Shown: positions 35,325 through 44,011 of the stretch, one piece after another
How the letters are laid out: each line of letters starts with the position of its first letter
Position numbering within the stretch: position 1 is the stretch's first letter
Position numbers and translations under genes: made by a program
Notes under the pieces: generated by a model
Seen by the model: the letters and a program-made list of their open reading frames with translations, nothing else
Databases searched by the model: none
Told to the model about the DNA's origin: nothing
Origin: Streptomyces piniterrae
GTDB lineage: Bacteria; Actinomycetota; Actinomycetes; Streptomycetales; Streptomycetaceae
Direction of reading: 5' to 3'
Length of the DNA stretch: 64,000 nt
NCBI RefSeq assembly: GCF_005048155.1
Contig: NZ_SUMB01000009.1
Coordinates: 310,001 to 374,000 of the forward strand

Positions 35325-35992
35325 GCGCGCCTCTCGGCACTCGTCGAACGGACGCTGACGGGCGCCTCACCGGGCGCCGGCTCCTGGGGTACGAAGCGCA
35401 CCCGCGTGCCCGGGGTCAGCAGGGCCGCGGGCTCGCGTTCCAGGTCCCAGAGGGGGACGTCCGTCCTTCCGATCAGCTGCCAGCCTCCTGGCGAGACACG
35501 GGGATAGATGCCGGTGTACGTGCCCGCGAGCGCCACGGAGCCGGCCGGTACGGAGGTGCGCGGCACCGCGAGCCGGGGCACCTGGTATGCGCCGGGGAGG
35601 CCGGTCAGGTAGGCGAAGCCGGGAGCGAACCCGCAGAAGGCCACCCGGTGTTCGGCACCGCTGTGCACCCGCACCACCTCCTCCTCGCTGACGCCCCACA
35701 GCCCGGCGACCGCGCCCAGGTCGGCCCCGTCGTACCGCACGGGAATCTCCACCAGGGGCCCGTCGTCCGCGGTCGGCCCGGACACGGACCACCGCGGCAG
35801 TTCCCGGTGGATGCTGTCGACATCGGACACGCCGTACAGCAGCACCGTCTTCTCCCCCGGCACGATGTCCCGTATGGGCGTCACCGTGCCGGCGCCACGG
35901 CGGCGCAGCAGCTCGGCGTGCCATGCCTGGGCCTCTGCCGGACTGTCGAGGTCGAGGAGCAGCGAGTCCTCTCCCATCGGAAGCAGCCTCAC
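35321..35992 (-). CDS. pxpB: 5-oxoprolinase subunit PxpB (KipI / AHS1 domain)
   Basis: About 223 residues of the AHS1 family: MGEDSLLLDL near the start, VEIPVRYDGADLGAVAG, HRVAFCGFAPGFAYLTGLP and SVALAGTYTGIYPRVSPGGWQLIGRT. It partners with PxpC; in Bacillus the homologue KipI also inhibits a sporulation kinase, so old annotations call it a kinase inhibitor. GTG 35992 is the best family start; the frame is open further upstream without homology. The operator at 36191 lies about 200 nt before it. Confidence 0.92.
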   Translation of the reverse strand: MRLLPMGEDSLLLDLDSPAEAQAWHAELLRRRGAGTVTPIRDIVPGEKTVLLYGVSDVDSIHRELPRWSVSGPTADDGPLVEIPVRYDGADLGAVAGLWGVSEEEVVRVHSGAEHRVAFCGFAPGFAYLTGLPGAYQVPRLAVPRTSVPAGSVALAGTYTGIYPRVSPGGWQLIGRTDVPLWDLEREPAALLTPGTRVRFVPQEPAPGEAPVSVRSTSAERRA

Positions 35993-36190
35993 GCGCCGAC
36001 CCCCGCCCCGACCGCGGCCGACCGCGGCGTCAACTCGCCTGTGGGGCCGCTCACATGACGTCTCATCACTGGTGTCCGGCGGGTGCCCGGCGTCTCTACG
36101 GGGGCGACTGTCGCCATGGGAGATCCTCTCGTCACGGGCAAGCCAGGCGCAGGTGCCCATCGCGGCATGCGACCCGCCGCAAATATAGTA

Positions 36191-36203
36191 ATCGTTGAAC
36201 GAT
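36191..36203 (-). promoter_or_regulatory. Regulon operator copy 2 (ATCGTT-G-AACGAT) before pxpBC
   Basis: Perfect 13-bp palindrome flanked by an AT-rich AATATAGTA sequence usable as a promoter element for pxpBC. Confidence 0.7.
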
Positions 36204-36326
36204 CCGACAAGGCTTGCTCCCACGAGGCCACACCTCCACGGACGACCCACAGTCTTCCTGCGCGTTCGGCGCGCCACCCCATGAGAACCGACCCGAGTTC
36301 CAGAAAATCCCTCACACCCTCTTGAG

Positions 36327-36343
36327 GGATCGTTGAACGATCC
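36327..36343 (+). promoter_or_regulatory. Regulon operator copy 3 (GGATCGTT-G-AACGATCC) before the MFS gene
   Basis: Perfect 17-bp palindrome, 98 nt upstream of the transporter start; the inner 13 bp equal operator copy 2. Confidence 0.72.
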
Positions 36344-36440
36344 ATACCTTGGTCCCCTGGCCCCGGCCCCCTTGGCCCCACCCATGTGAGCCGCAGGTAC
36401 GCGAACAGCCAGACGTCCAGGCCCCACAGTGAGGTGCATC

Positions 36441-37715
36441 GTGACAACCACGCCCACCAGCGCCCCGGCAGCCGGCGGTGAGACCACCGGCCCGTTTGCC
36501 TGGTACCGGTCGTTCAACGCCCAAGGCCGTCGCGCCTTCAAGGGAGCGTTCGGCGGATTCGCTCTCGACTCCTACGACTTCCAGGTCCTGCCGCTGAGCA
36601 TGGTCGCGATAGCGGCCTACTTCAGCCTCACCACGGCGCAGACAGGACTGATGACCACCGTCACCCTGCTGGTCTCCGCGCTGGGTGGCGTACTGGCCGG
36701 GGTGCTGATCGACCGGGTCGGCCGGGTGAAGACCCTGATGATCACGGTGGCCACGTACGCCGTCTTCACGGTGCTGTGCGGCTTCGCGGTGAGCTATCCG
36801 ATGCTGCTGGTGTGCCGGGCTCTGCAGGGCATCGGTTTCGGTGGTGAGTGGGCGGCCGGTGCGGTCCTGATCGCCGAGTACGCCTCCACCCGCTACCGCG
36901 GCCGAGTCCTGGCCTTCATCCAGAGTTCCTGGGCGGTGGGCTGGGGACTGGCCGTCATCGTGGCCACCGTCGTCATGGACAACGTCGCACCCGAGCTCGC
37001 CTGGCGCGTGATGTTCTGGACCGGCGCCCTGCCGGCACTGCTGCTGGTCTACGTACGCCGCCACGTCAAGGACGCCCCCGAGGTCACCGAGCAGCTGGCC
37101 CACAAAGCCGAACGCGTCCCCCTGGCCTCGATCTTCCGCGGCGGCCTGGGCCGCAAGACCCTCTTCGCCACCCTGCTGGCCACCGGCGTCCAAGGCGGCT
37201 ACTACACCATCGCCACCTGGCTGCCCACCTACCTCAAAACCGAACGCGGACTGACCGTCGTCGGCACCGGCGGCTATCTGTTCGCCCTCATCACCGGCGC
37301 GTTCTGCGGCTACCTCACCGCCGGCTACCTCGTCGACCTCCTCGGCCGCAAGAAATCCTTCGCCCTCTTCGCCGTCCTCAGCGCCGGCCTGCTGATCGCC
37401 TACATCAACATCCCCCCGGGCAGCAACCAACTCCTGCTCATCCTCGGCTTCCCCCTCGGCTTCTCCGCCTCGGCCATCTTCGGCGGCTTCGGCTCCTTCC
37501 TCGCCGAGCTCTACCCCACCACCGTCCGCGGCATGGGCCAAAGCTTCACCTACAACGTCGGACGCGCCGTGGGCGCCTTCTTCCCCACCGCGGTCGGCTT
37601 CTCCGCCGGCAGCGCGGGCGTGGGCAGCGCCCTCACCTACGGCGCCGTCGGCTACGCCCTCGCCCTCGTCGCCCTCCTCGGCCTCCCCGAAACCCGCGGC
37701 ACCGACCTCACCTGA
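36441..37715 (+). CDS. MFS transporter (metabolite:H+ symporter type)
   Basis: 424 residues, 12 predicted helices. DFQVLPLSMVAI in helix 1, the loop-2 motif GVLIDRVGRVKTL (GxxxDRxGRR), and RALQGIGFGGEWAAGAVLIAEY of the ACS/MHS-like carboxylate transporter group are clear. The probable substrate is 5-oxoproline, glutamate or a related acid, judged from the shared operator (inference). The GTG at 36441 has GAGGTG 4-10 nt upstream; an earlier GTG (36429) lacks one. The second half is extremely C-rich at third positions. Confidence 0.88.
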   Translation: MTTTPTSAPAAGGETTGPFAWYRSFNAQGRRAFKGAFGGFALDSYDFQVLPLSMVAIAAYFSLTTAQTGLMTTVTLLVSALGGVLAGVLIDRVGRVKTLMITVATYAVFTVLCGFAVSYPMLLVCRALQGIGFGGEWAAGAVLIAEYASTRYRGRVLAFIQSSWAVGWGLAVIVATVVMDNVAPELAWRVMFWTGALPALLLVYVRRHVKDAPEVTEQLAHKAERVPLASIFRGGLGRKTLFATLLATGVQGGYYTIATWLPTYLKTERGLTVVGTGGYLFALITGAFCGYLTAGYLVDLLGRKKSFALFAVLSAGLLIAYINIPPGSNQLLLILGFPLGFSASAIFGGFGSFLAELYPTTVRGMGQSFTYNVGRAVGAFFPTAVGFSAGSAGVGSALTYGAVGYALALVALLGLPETRGTDLT

Positions 37716-37786
37716 AGCCACCAGCCGCGTGCTCTCGTCGCCACCTCGGAGCGGGCTGCCGGTTGCGCGCGGCTCAGGCCGGCAAA

Positions 37787-37799
37787 ATCATCGAACGAT
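37787..37799 (+). promoter_or_regulatory. Regulon operator copy 4 (degenerate) before the GntR gene
   Basis: ATCATCGAACGAT, two mismatches from ATCGTTGAACGAT, 109 nt before the regulator start. This suggests weaker autoregulation. Confidence 0.5.
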
Positions 37800-37907
37800 C
37801 CAACGAGGCTGCGCCCCTCTCGTTCACCAATCCCCGGATTGCCTACAATCGGTGGCAGTACTTCAAGGTCGTCAGAACCTTCTGACGCCGGGGGAAGGAT
37901 GGACACC

Positions 37908-38594
37908 ATGGCAGCCGAGGTCGACCCCTCCGGGCTCGTCAGCGATCGCCCTCTCCTCGGACGCACGAGCACCGCCGAACGGGTCGCCGACATTCTGCGC
38001 ACGCGGATCGCGGAGGGGTACCTCTCGCCGGGGACCAAGCTCTCGGAAGACGCGATCGGCGAGGCCCTCGGCATCTCCCGCAATACGCTGCGAGAGGCGT
38101 TTCGACTGCTCACCCACGAGCGGCTGCTGGTCCACGAGCTCAATCGCGGCGTGTTCGTCCGCGTCCTGACCGTCTACGACGTGAAGGACATCTTCCGGGT
38201 GCGGCGGCTGATCGAATGCGCCGCCGTGCGCAACCTCGGCGTACCGCCCTACGACCTGACCTCCGCCGCGGCCTCGGTCGCCGAAGGCGAGAGGGCCGCG
38301 GCGGAGGGCGCCTGGCGCGATCTGGGCACCGCCAACATCCACTTCCACCGGGCGATCATCACCCTCACCCGCAGCCCGCGCCTGGACGACCTCATGAGCG
38401 GTCTGCTGGCCGAGCTGCGGCTGGTCTTCCACGCGATGGAGAACCCGCGCGAATTCCACGAGCCGTACCTGGCGCGCAACCGCGAGATCCTGGCCGCCCT
38501 GGAGGCGGCCGACAGGGTCAAGGCGGAGCTGCTGCTGGCCTCGTACCTCGACGACGCCGAAACCGAGCTCGTCCGGAGCTACTCGGAACGGTGA
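37908..38594 (+). CDS. GntR regulator, FadR/FCD subfamily, of the 5-oxoproline locus
   Basis: 228 residues. The winged helix (STAERVADILRTRIAEGYLSPGTKLSEDAIGEALGISRNTLREAFRLL) is followed by an FCD ligand domain with DVKDIFRVRRLIECAAV, and metal-ligand-type histidines in NIHFHRAII and the C-terminal helices. FCD proteins bind TNGTNNNACNA palindromes and sense small organic acids. I chose ATG 37908, 9 nt after GAAGG, over ATG 37899, which abuts it. It is located inside the locus whose promoters carry the 13-bp palindrome. Confidence 0.9.
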   Translation: MAAEVDPSGLVSDRPLLGRTSTAERVADILRTRIAEGYLSPGTKLSEDAIGEALGISRNTLREAFRLLTHERLLVHELNRGVFVRVLTVYDVKDIFRVRRLIECAAVRNLGVPPYDLTSAAASVAEGERAAAEGAWRDLGTANIHFHRAIITLTRSPRLDDLMSGLLAELRLVFHAMENPREFHEPYLARNREILAALEAADRVKAELLLASYLDDAETELVRSYSER

Positions 38595-38722
38595 GCGGCA
38601 TCGCCCGCCAACAACCCGATCCCATCGGGCCGTTTCCTCGGGCTCGACTTCGCCGATCCGTATGACCTCGGGAGCCGGCACACGGGGATCCCCCATCCCG
38701 CTCAGGCGATCGCGTATCCGGC

Positions 38723-39541
38723 TCAGGCGATCCGGTATTCGGTGTCGCGGACGTCGGTGATGAACATACGGCCCGGGATATGGCTGATGGCGAAGGGCGG
38801 CTTGACGGCCATCAGTGCGGCCTGGGTGGTCACCCCGCAGCCCCAGAAGACGGGTACGTCGCCGTCGCGCATCTCGACGGGATCACCGAAGTCGGGGCGG
38901 CCGAGGTCCCGGATCCCGAGGGCCTCGGGATCCCCGATCTGGACGGGCGCTCCATGGACGGCGGGCATCATGCCGCTTACCTGAACGGCCTTGGAGACGA
39001 GCCGAGCGGGTATCGGGCGCATGGAGACGACCATGGGCCCATGCATGCGTCCGGCGGGATTGCAGGGCCGGTTGGTGAGGAACATGGGGACGGCCGTGCC
39101 CTGCTCGACGTGGCGCAGCGGCACGCCCGCGTCGTGCAGCAGGGTCTCGAAGCTGAAGCTGCATCCGATGAGGAAGGTCACCAGGTCCTCCCGCCACACA
39201 GCGGTTGCGTTCGGCAGCTTGGCGCTGACCTGCCCCTCCTCCCACAGCAGATAGCCCGGAAGATCGGTGCGCAGATCCGCACCGGGCGCCAGGACGGATC
39301 GCCAGCTGCCGGGGTCGGTGACCTCCAGAACAGGACAAGGGACGGGATTGCGCTGCGCGAACAGCAACACGTCGTAGGCGTATTCCCTCGGCACGGTCAG
39401 CACGTTCACCTGGGTGTGACCGGGCGCCAGCCCCGATGTCGGCACATCCAGACCGTCCCGGAACGCGGCCCTGGCCCGCTTCGGCGTCCAGGAGCCCGAG
39501 TCCTGCATCGTCGACCACATGGTGATCACCCCGTTTGCCAT
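38723..39541 (-). CDS. D-glutamate cyclase-like / putative hydro-lyase (DUF1445, YcsI family)
   Basis: 272 residues matching the YcsI/DUF1445 family: ARAAFRDGLDVPTSGLAPGHTQVNVL, PREYAYDVLLFAQRNPVPCPVLEVTD, FLIGCSFSFETLL, NRPCNPAGRMHGPMVVSMRP and FWGCGVTTQAALMA. Pfam now calls this fold D-glutamate cyclase (D-glutamate to 5-oxo-D-proline); in Bacillus the gene sits with pxpABC homologues, as here. ATG 39541 was chosen over a GTG at 39592, which would leave no room for the operator. It is probably induced together with pxp genes. Confidence 0.88.
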   Translation of the reverse strand: MANGVITMWSTMQDSGSWTPKRARAAFRDGLDVPTSGLAPGHTQVNVLTVPREYAYDVLLFAQRNPVPCPVLEVTDPGSWRSVLAPGADLRTDLPGYLLWEEGQVSAKLPNATAVWREDLVTFLIGCSFSFETLLHDAGVPLRHVEQGTAVPMFLTNRPCNPAGRMHGPMVVSMRPIPARLVSKAVQVSGMMPAVHGAPVQIGDPEALGIRDLGRPDFGDPVEMRDGDVPVFWGCGVTTQAALMAVKPPFAISHIPGRMFITDVRDTEYRIA

Positions 39542-39887
39542 GGCGTGCCCTCGGGAGGGCGCGCTGATTGCGGCGGAAGACTCACGGGCCAACCTAGAGA
39601 ATTGTTCAACGATATCGCAAGACGTTGATGGCCCCCCTGCCGTGTCCGCGCGCCGTACACACCGGCGATAGGTGCGCGCGAAGTTCCGCCGTGTGAGCCG
39701 TCAACTGCCTTGGTCTACTTGCGCGGATGCGCCGCGGTCGCTTCCGCAAGGTCTCAGCCGAAACAGGCCGTCGGAGCGCTTCCTGCAACCACCACCGACA
39801 TCCCGCCTGACCTGCCGCAACAGCCGAATTGTCGCTGTCCGCGACGCGCTCCCGCTGGCTCGTGTCGGCAGCGATCATCAAGGCAAT
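39542..39887. other. Divergent region between the D-glutamate cyclase-like gene and the LLM gene
   Basis: 346 bp. Operator copy 5 is at 39601-39613. The rest has no recognisable regulatory element; the plus-strand frame open here continues into the LLM gene but has no homology before residue 1 of that protein. Confidence 0.5.
39601..39613 (-). promoter_or_regulatory. Regulon operator copy 5 (ATTGTTCAACGAT)
   Basis: One mismatch from a perfect palindrome; a hybrid of copies 1 and 2. It lies 60 nt upstream of the D-glutamate cyclase-like gene. Confidence 0.65.
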
Positions 39888-40820
39888 ATGGACGGTATGG
39901 AACTTCGCATCTTCACTGAACCCCAGCAAGGAGCCACCTACGAGACGCTGCTCCGCGTCGCGCGAGCCGCGGAAGAGCTCAACTACGGGGCCTTTTTCCG
40001 CTCTGATCACTACCTGCACATGGGCAATGTCGACGGGCTGCCCGGCCCTACGGACGCCTGGATCACCCTCGCCGGTCTGGCCCGCGAGACCAAACGGATC
40101 CGGCTCGGCACGCTGATGACGGCGGGCACCTTCCGCCTTCCCGGCGTACTCGCCATCCAAGTCGCCCAGGTCGACCAGATGTCGGGCGGCAGGGTGGATC
40201 TGGGACTCGGCTCCGGTTGGTACGCGGAGGAGCACGCCGCGTACGGAATCCCGTTCCCGAAGGAAAAGTTCGGCCGGCTTGAAGAACAACTGGCGATCAT
40301 CAGGGGCCTCTGGGACACACCCGTGGGCGACCGCTTCAACTTCGACGGGATTTTCTACCAGCTGCAGGACTCCCCGGCACTCCCGAAGCCGGCACAGCCG
40401 CATGTCCCCCTCCTCATCGGCGGACACGGCGCCAAGCGCACACCGGCCCTCGCCGCGCAGTACGCCGACGAGTTCAACATCCCCTTCGCGTCTCTGGAGG
40501 ACACGGAGCGGCAGTTCAAGCGCGTCCGGGCGGCGGCCGAAGAGCGCGGCCGTAAGGCGGATGACCTCGTCTACTCCAACGCCCTCGTCGCCTGCGTGGG
40601 CAAGACCGACGCCGAGATCAAGCGCCGTGCCGACGCGATCGGCCGAGAGGTCGAAGAGCTGAAGGCCAATGGGCTGGCGGGCTCTCCGGCCGAGGTCGTG
40701 GAACGACTGCAGCAGTTCGCGGCCCTCGGATCGCAGCGCGTCTATCTCCAGATGCTGGACCTCGCCGACCTGGACCACATGGAACTCATCGCTTCAGAGG
40801 TCATGCCGCAACTCGGCTGA
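39888..40820 (+). CDS. LLM-class (luciferase-like) flavin/F420-dependent oxidoreductase
   Basis: About 310 residues: MELRIFTEPQQGATYETLL start, AFFRSDHYLHM, TKRIRLGTLMTAGTFRLPGVLA, GGRVDLGLGSGWYAEEHAAYGIPFP and VPLLIGGHGAKRTPALAAQYADEFN are the LLM barrel signatures typical of F420-dependent members in actinobacteria. The substrate is unknown. Starts at 39888 or 39897 are possible; AAGG is 4 nt before the first. It is divergent from the D-glutamate cyclase-like gene but lies outside the regulon's obvious logic. Confidence 0.85.
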   Translation: MDGMELRIFTEPQQGATYETLLRVARAAEELNYGAFFRSDHYLHMGNVDGLPGPTDAWITLAGLARETKRIRLGTLMTAGTFRLPGVLAIQVAQVDQMSGGRVDLGLGSGWYAEEHAAYGIPFPKEKFGRLEEQLAIIRGLWDTPVGDRFNFDGIFYQLQDSPALPKPAQPHVPLLIGGHGAKRTPALAAQYADEFNIPFASLEDTERQFKRVRAAAEERGRKADDLVYSNALVACVGKTDAEIKRRADAIGREVEELKANGLAGSPAEVVERLQQFAALGSQRVYLQMLDLADLDHMELIASEVMPQLG

Positions 40821-41152
40821 CCGCTCGGCGTCCCGTCGGAGCATCGGAACAGGTGCGGCTCGCCCGGCGGGACGCCGGAGGACGCGGGAGAGGTGACGGT
40901 AACGGCGGAGTGGCGACGACAACCGCAGAAGTGGTGACGGGTGGCCGGGGAGCGGTCGCGGTAGCCGCGAACGATCGAGGGCAGTGGGCGGACGGTGGAC
41001 GGTGCCCGCTGGACGGCGGCTCTTGCGGCGGCGGACGGTGGCGGTGACGGTGACGGCCCCCATGGCCGACCTCATGGCCTGCCAGGGCGACGGACGTGGG
41101 TGTGGGTGTGGGCGTAAGGTGTGAGCTTTCCTGCGGGTGCACGCATTCCGCG
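40821..41152. other. Gene-poor stretch with a possible terminator
   Basis: 332 bp. Arms GGCGTCCCG (40827-40835) and CGGGACGCC (40868-40876) could end the LLM transcript. The rest is low-complexity (GGTGACGG/GGCGG runs) with no supported ORF. Confidence 0.45.
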
Positions 41153-41608
41153 TCAGGCGAGATCCCGGTCGCGCACCTCCAGCTTTTCCAGTATTCCGGC
41201 CACGCGGTCCCTCGCTTCATCGGCCATGTCGATGGCCTCGACACAGGTCCAGTACATCCCCTCCTCCTCCGCCGTCGACACCACACTGACCAGCGCCTCG
41301 CACACCTCTTGCAGCAGTTGGCACAAGCCGGTTAAAGCGGCCTTGACATCACGCACTTCGGACAGCTGAGCCGCCCGCAGCCCACCGGCCGCAGGCGCCG
41401 GGCACAGCAGTCCCCCGCTTGACCGCCCGCCCGCCTCGCCCAACCCGCGCGCCCTGGCCCGCACTTCATACGGCCCGAATATCGCGAGATGGCCGCCGAT
41501 CGCCTCAGCCAAGGCTTGCGCCTGCCATGCTTCGACGACCACGGCATATGCCGTGTCCGCCTGCGCCAGACCGCGCCGGTTGGCCGCGATGATCCGCACC
41601 GCGTCCAT
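41153..41608 (-). CDS. Conserved actinobacterial hypothetical protein (DUF6099-like)
   Basis: 151 residues, all-helical, cytosolic. The ATG at 41608 has an excellent AAGGAGG site. Characteristic stretches are YAVVVEAWQAQALAEAIGGH near the N-terminus and TGLCQLLQEVCEALVSVVSTAEEEGMYWTCVEAIDMADEA in the C-terminal half. I recall similar Streptomyces proteins grouped as DUF6099 but am not certain. No catalytic motif is seen. Confidence 0.7.
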   Translation of the reverse strand: MDAVRIIAANRRGLAQADTAYAVVVEAWQAQALAEAIGGHLAIFGPYEVRARARGLGEAGGRSSGGLLCPAPAAGGLRAAQLSEVRDVKAALTGLCQLLQEVCEALVSVVSTAEEEGMYWTCVEAIDMADEARDRVAGILEKLEVRDRDLA

Positions 41609-42001
41609 CCGCGCCCCCTCCTTTCCTCATCAGTCACTTTCCCTCTACACTCTTTCCACTACCCAGAGTGAGGTCGAACACCCAAAAAAGCCAGGGGAAT
41701 TCGCAAATCTGTGGACAAGCAAGACGCTGTGGAAAGATCCATGACTCCATAGAGTGACAATAGGCCGGTTTAAGTCCGCCCTTTCCCCCTCACGTCCCCC
41801 TGGTTCCGCCAACCACCCTCCCACCACAGGCCACTTGGGCTACCGCCGACACTCCCGTCACACCGATCAACGCGATCCCCGCCCATCGGCCTACGCAGCC
41901 GCCGGCGGCCAACGAACGTCATAACGAGCCGAACGGAATGGAATGGAATGGAATGGAGGGGCGGGGAAGCCTCGGGAACGTCCGCCCCGCCCGTCGCCGC
42001 C
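41609..42001. other. Noncoding stretch with pentanucleotide repeat
   Basis: 393 bp, with a less GC-rich section (41640-41770) that probably contains the promoter of the 41608 gene, and a GGAAT repeat at 41935-41954 just beyond the MazG stop. No gene seen. Confidence 0.5.
41935..41954. repeat. (GGAAT)4 pentanucleotide repeat
   Basis: Four exact GGAAT units followed by GGAGG, located 48-67 nt after the MazG stop codon. Confidence 0.9.
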
Positions 42002-42361
42002 CTACTCCTCGCTCCCCCGCGGCCGGTCCGGACGCGCCTGGCGCACCGGCGGGAAACGCGACTCGTTGCGTTCGATTTTCGCGGCGAGCGCCGTAAGGGC
42101 ATCGATGCCCAGGGCATCGCAGAACTGCAGCAGGTAGGCGAGCACATCCGCGACCTCGTCCTCGACCCGGCCGGCGCGCTCCGGGTCGGACATGACCTTC
42201 GCCGACTCCTCCGGGGTCAACCACTGGAAGATCTCGACCAGTTCGGCGGCCTCGACGCTGAGCGCCGCCGCCAGGTTCTTCGGGGTGTGGTACTGCTGCC
42301 AGTCCCGGGCGGCCGCGAATGCCGCGAGTCGTCGTTGCAGGGCATGAAGATCGTCACTCAT
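42002..42361 (-). CDS. MazG-like nucleotide pyrophosphohydrolase
   Basis: 119 residues, single-domain all-alpha NTP pyrophosphatase. EAAELVEIFQWLTPEE and EDEVADVLAYLLQFCDALG carry the paired acidic residues (ExxE and ExxD) that bind Mg2+. Such enzymes hydrolyse noncanonical or excess NTPs to NMP and PPi. The ATG overlaps the stop of the upstream ATPase gene by 4 nt, so the two are coupled. Confidence 0.9.
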   Translation of the reverse strand: MSDDLHALQRRLAAFAAARDWQQYHTPKNLAAALSVEAAELVEIFQWLTPEESAKVMSDPERAGRVEDEVADVLAYLLQFCDALGIDALTALAAKIERNESRFPPVRQARPDRPRGSEE

Positions 42362-43956
42362 ACCCCTAGGTGTAGCACCCGAACGCCGGGCAGCCCCTCG
42401 ACGACCGATGGGTCGCGCACCGTCCCCAGCAACCGGACATGCCCCCGCTCGGCCATCCGCACGGCCAGCGACACCAGCTCCCGCGCCTGCCTGCCGTCCA
42501 TGCAGCGGTCCATCCCGTCCGCCAGGACCGTCATCTGCTGCTGCGCCGACGGGATCTCTCCGGCCGGGTCCATGGCCAGCACCCCAGGACCGGTGAGCAG
42601 CACCAGCGCCAGTGCGAGAAAGCGCAGCTCACCATCGCCGAGCTGCTCGACCGGCAACGCCCCCAGCGCGCCCCGGTCGATCACCGCCCGGACGCCTTGG
42701 GACCCATTCCCCACCTGGACCCCATTCGCCGCCCGCGCCCCATCCTTCGCCTGACCCGCATGACCTGCATGACCTGCATGACCTGCATGACCTGCATGAC
42801 CTGCATGAACCGCTGACACCGGCTGAGCCCCTTGTGTCACCTGAGCCCCGTCCGGCGCCTGCCCCACTCGTGCCGCCGCAGGCCCGGTCGCCTGCCCCGA
42901 CCCGGCCGCGGCGTCCGCCCCCGGCCCCTCGCCGTTCCCCTGCCGTGGCACCGCCCGCAGCCCGTCGACGGGCCCGCCGCATGCGTCCCGTACGGCCTTG
43001 ACCAGCACCTCGTGCCGCACCCTGCACTCACGGCTCGTCCGCTCCAGCACCGCCGGAAGGTTGTCGCAGGAGGACCGCAGCCGGCCCTCGTCGACCTCCT
43101 CATCACCGTCACGCCCCCAGTCGCCGGTCGCGCCGGCACCCCGCCGCCCCGTACGCGCACCCGGGCGCCCGGCCCCGCGAGTTCCCCCGGAACCCCCCGC
43201 CCGGCCACCCCCACGAGCCCCGTTCCGCGCCACGCCTCCCCCACCGGACCCACCGGACCTGTCGGACCCACCGGCACCAGCACCCCCGCCCTCCATACCG
43301 TCCCCGTCCCCGGCCCCGTCCCTCCCCGCCGCCCGCATCACCTCCGGCCGCGGGTCGCAGACGAAGGCCGACCGGAGCGCGACCACGACCTGCTCCGCCG
43401 CGGCCAGTACCAGCCGCTGTCCCGCCGTCTTGCCCGCGACGCGCAACGGCAGCAGCGAGGTGCCCAGCCGGTCGTCGGGAAGCGGCGCACGCGTCACCGG
43501 AGTAGCGCCCGCCGTATGCCAGGCCGCTTGGACGGCGGGGCGGGCCGGGTCGGTGAGCGCGGTGGTGAGCAGCGTCTCGCCGCCGCCGGTCAACCGCTCG
43601 CCGACGACGCGCAGTTCGGGCTCGGCCTGCACCGCGAGATCGAGGTGGACGGGGCCGGCCGGACCGTCGACCGTGCAGCCGATACGGAATCCGCGCCGCC
43701 CCTGTCCGTCGGGGCGCGCCCCGGCCGGCACACATGCCGTGCCACCGCCCGCCACCTCCCGGACGGCCCGCCCCAGCCGCTCCCCGCTGCCGAGCCGGGC
43801 GAGGATCTCGTACGCCTGGAGCGCGCTGGACTTGCCGCTGCCGCTCTCGCCGGTCAGCAGCGTCAGCGGGCCGAGCGGCAGTCTGACGCCCCGATGGGTC
43901 TTGAAGGCGGACAGCCGCAATTCGGTGACCGCCGGCCGCACACTGTCGGTATCCAT
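42358..43956 (-). CDS. AAA/SMC-like ATPase coupled to MazG
   Basis: 532 residues. Walker A GESGSGKSS lies near residue 37; an ABC-like signature (LGDGELRFLALALVLL) and Walker B region (GPGVLAMDPAGE) lie near the C-terminus; together they resemble the AAA_21/RecF-like ATPases. Between them is a very long low-complexity Gly/Arg/Ala-rich stretch (about 215-390) ending in six His-Ala-Gly repeats, so the two ATPase halves are joined by a disordered linker. The function is unknown; the conserved overlap with MazG suggests a joint role in nucleotide or DNA maintenance. Confidence 0.8.
   Translation of the reverse strand: MDTDSVRPAVTELRLSAFKTHRGVRLPLGPLTLLTGESGSGKSSALQAYEILARLGSGERLGRAVREVAGGGTACVPAGARPDGQGRRGFRIGCTVDGPAGPVHLDLAVQAEPELRVVGERLTGGGETLLTTALTDPARPAVQAAWHTAGATPVTRAPLPDDRLGTSLLPLRVAGKTAGQRLVLAAAEQVVVALRSAFVCDPRPEVMRAAGRDGAGDGDGMEGGGAGAGGSDRSGGSGGGGVARNGARGGGRAGGSGGTRGAGRPGARTGRRGAGATGDWGRDGDEEVDEGRLRSSCDNLPAVLERTSRECRVRHEVLVKAVRDACGGPVDGLRAVPRQGNGEGPGADAAAGSGQATGPAAARVGQAPDGAQVTQGAQPVSAVHAGHAGHAGHAGHAGHAGQAKDGARAANGVQVGNGSQGVRAVIDRGALGALPVEQLGDGELRFLALALVLLTGPGVLAMDPAGEIPSAQQQMTVLADGMDRCMDGRQARELVSLAVRMAERGHVRLLGTVRDPSVVEGLPGVRVLHLGV
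42753..42806 (-). repeat. 9-bp tandem repeat (6 units) encoding His-Ala-Gly
   Basis: Units GACCTGCAT on the plus strand (the first is GACCCGCAT) read HAG-HAG on the minus strand within the ATPase linker. Confidence 0.92.
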
Positions 43957-44011
43957 GCGGGGACGCTATGCAGCGGCTCCACCGGAGAACCGTTACGCCC
44001 GAGAGCTCTTC

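Larger units (their letters stand above)
35993..36440. other. Divergent regulatory region of pxpBC and the MFS gene
   Basis: 448 bp containing two copies of the regulon palindrome (36191-36203 and 36327-36343) about 137 bp apart, near opposite ends of the promoter region. No convincing ORF. Confidence 0.65.

Noticed and set aside
40801..41286. Minus-strand frames after the LLM gene
   Set aside because: Arg/Pro-rich low-complexity translations without support; the region is repetitive GGTGACGG-type sequence.
42753..42806. CRISPR-like short repeats
   Set aside because: Units are 9 bp, contiguous and in frame with the ATPase; no spacers and no cas genes.
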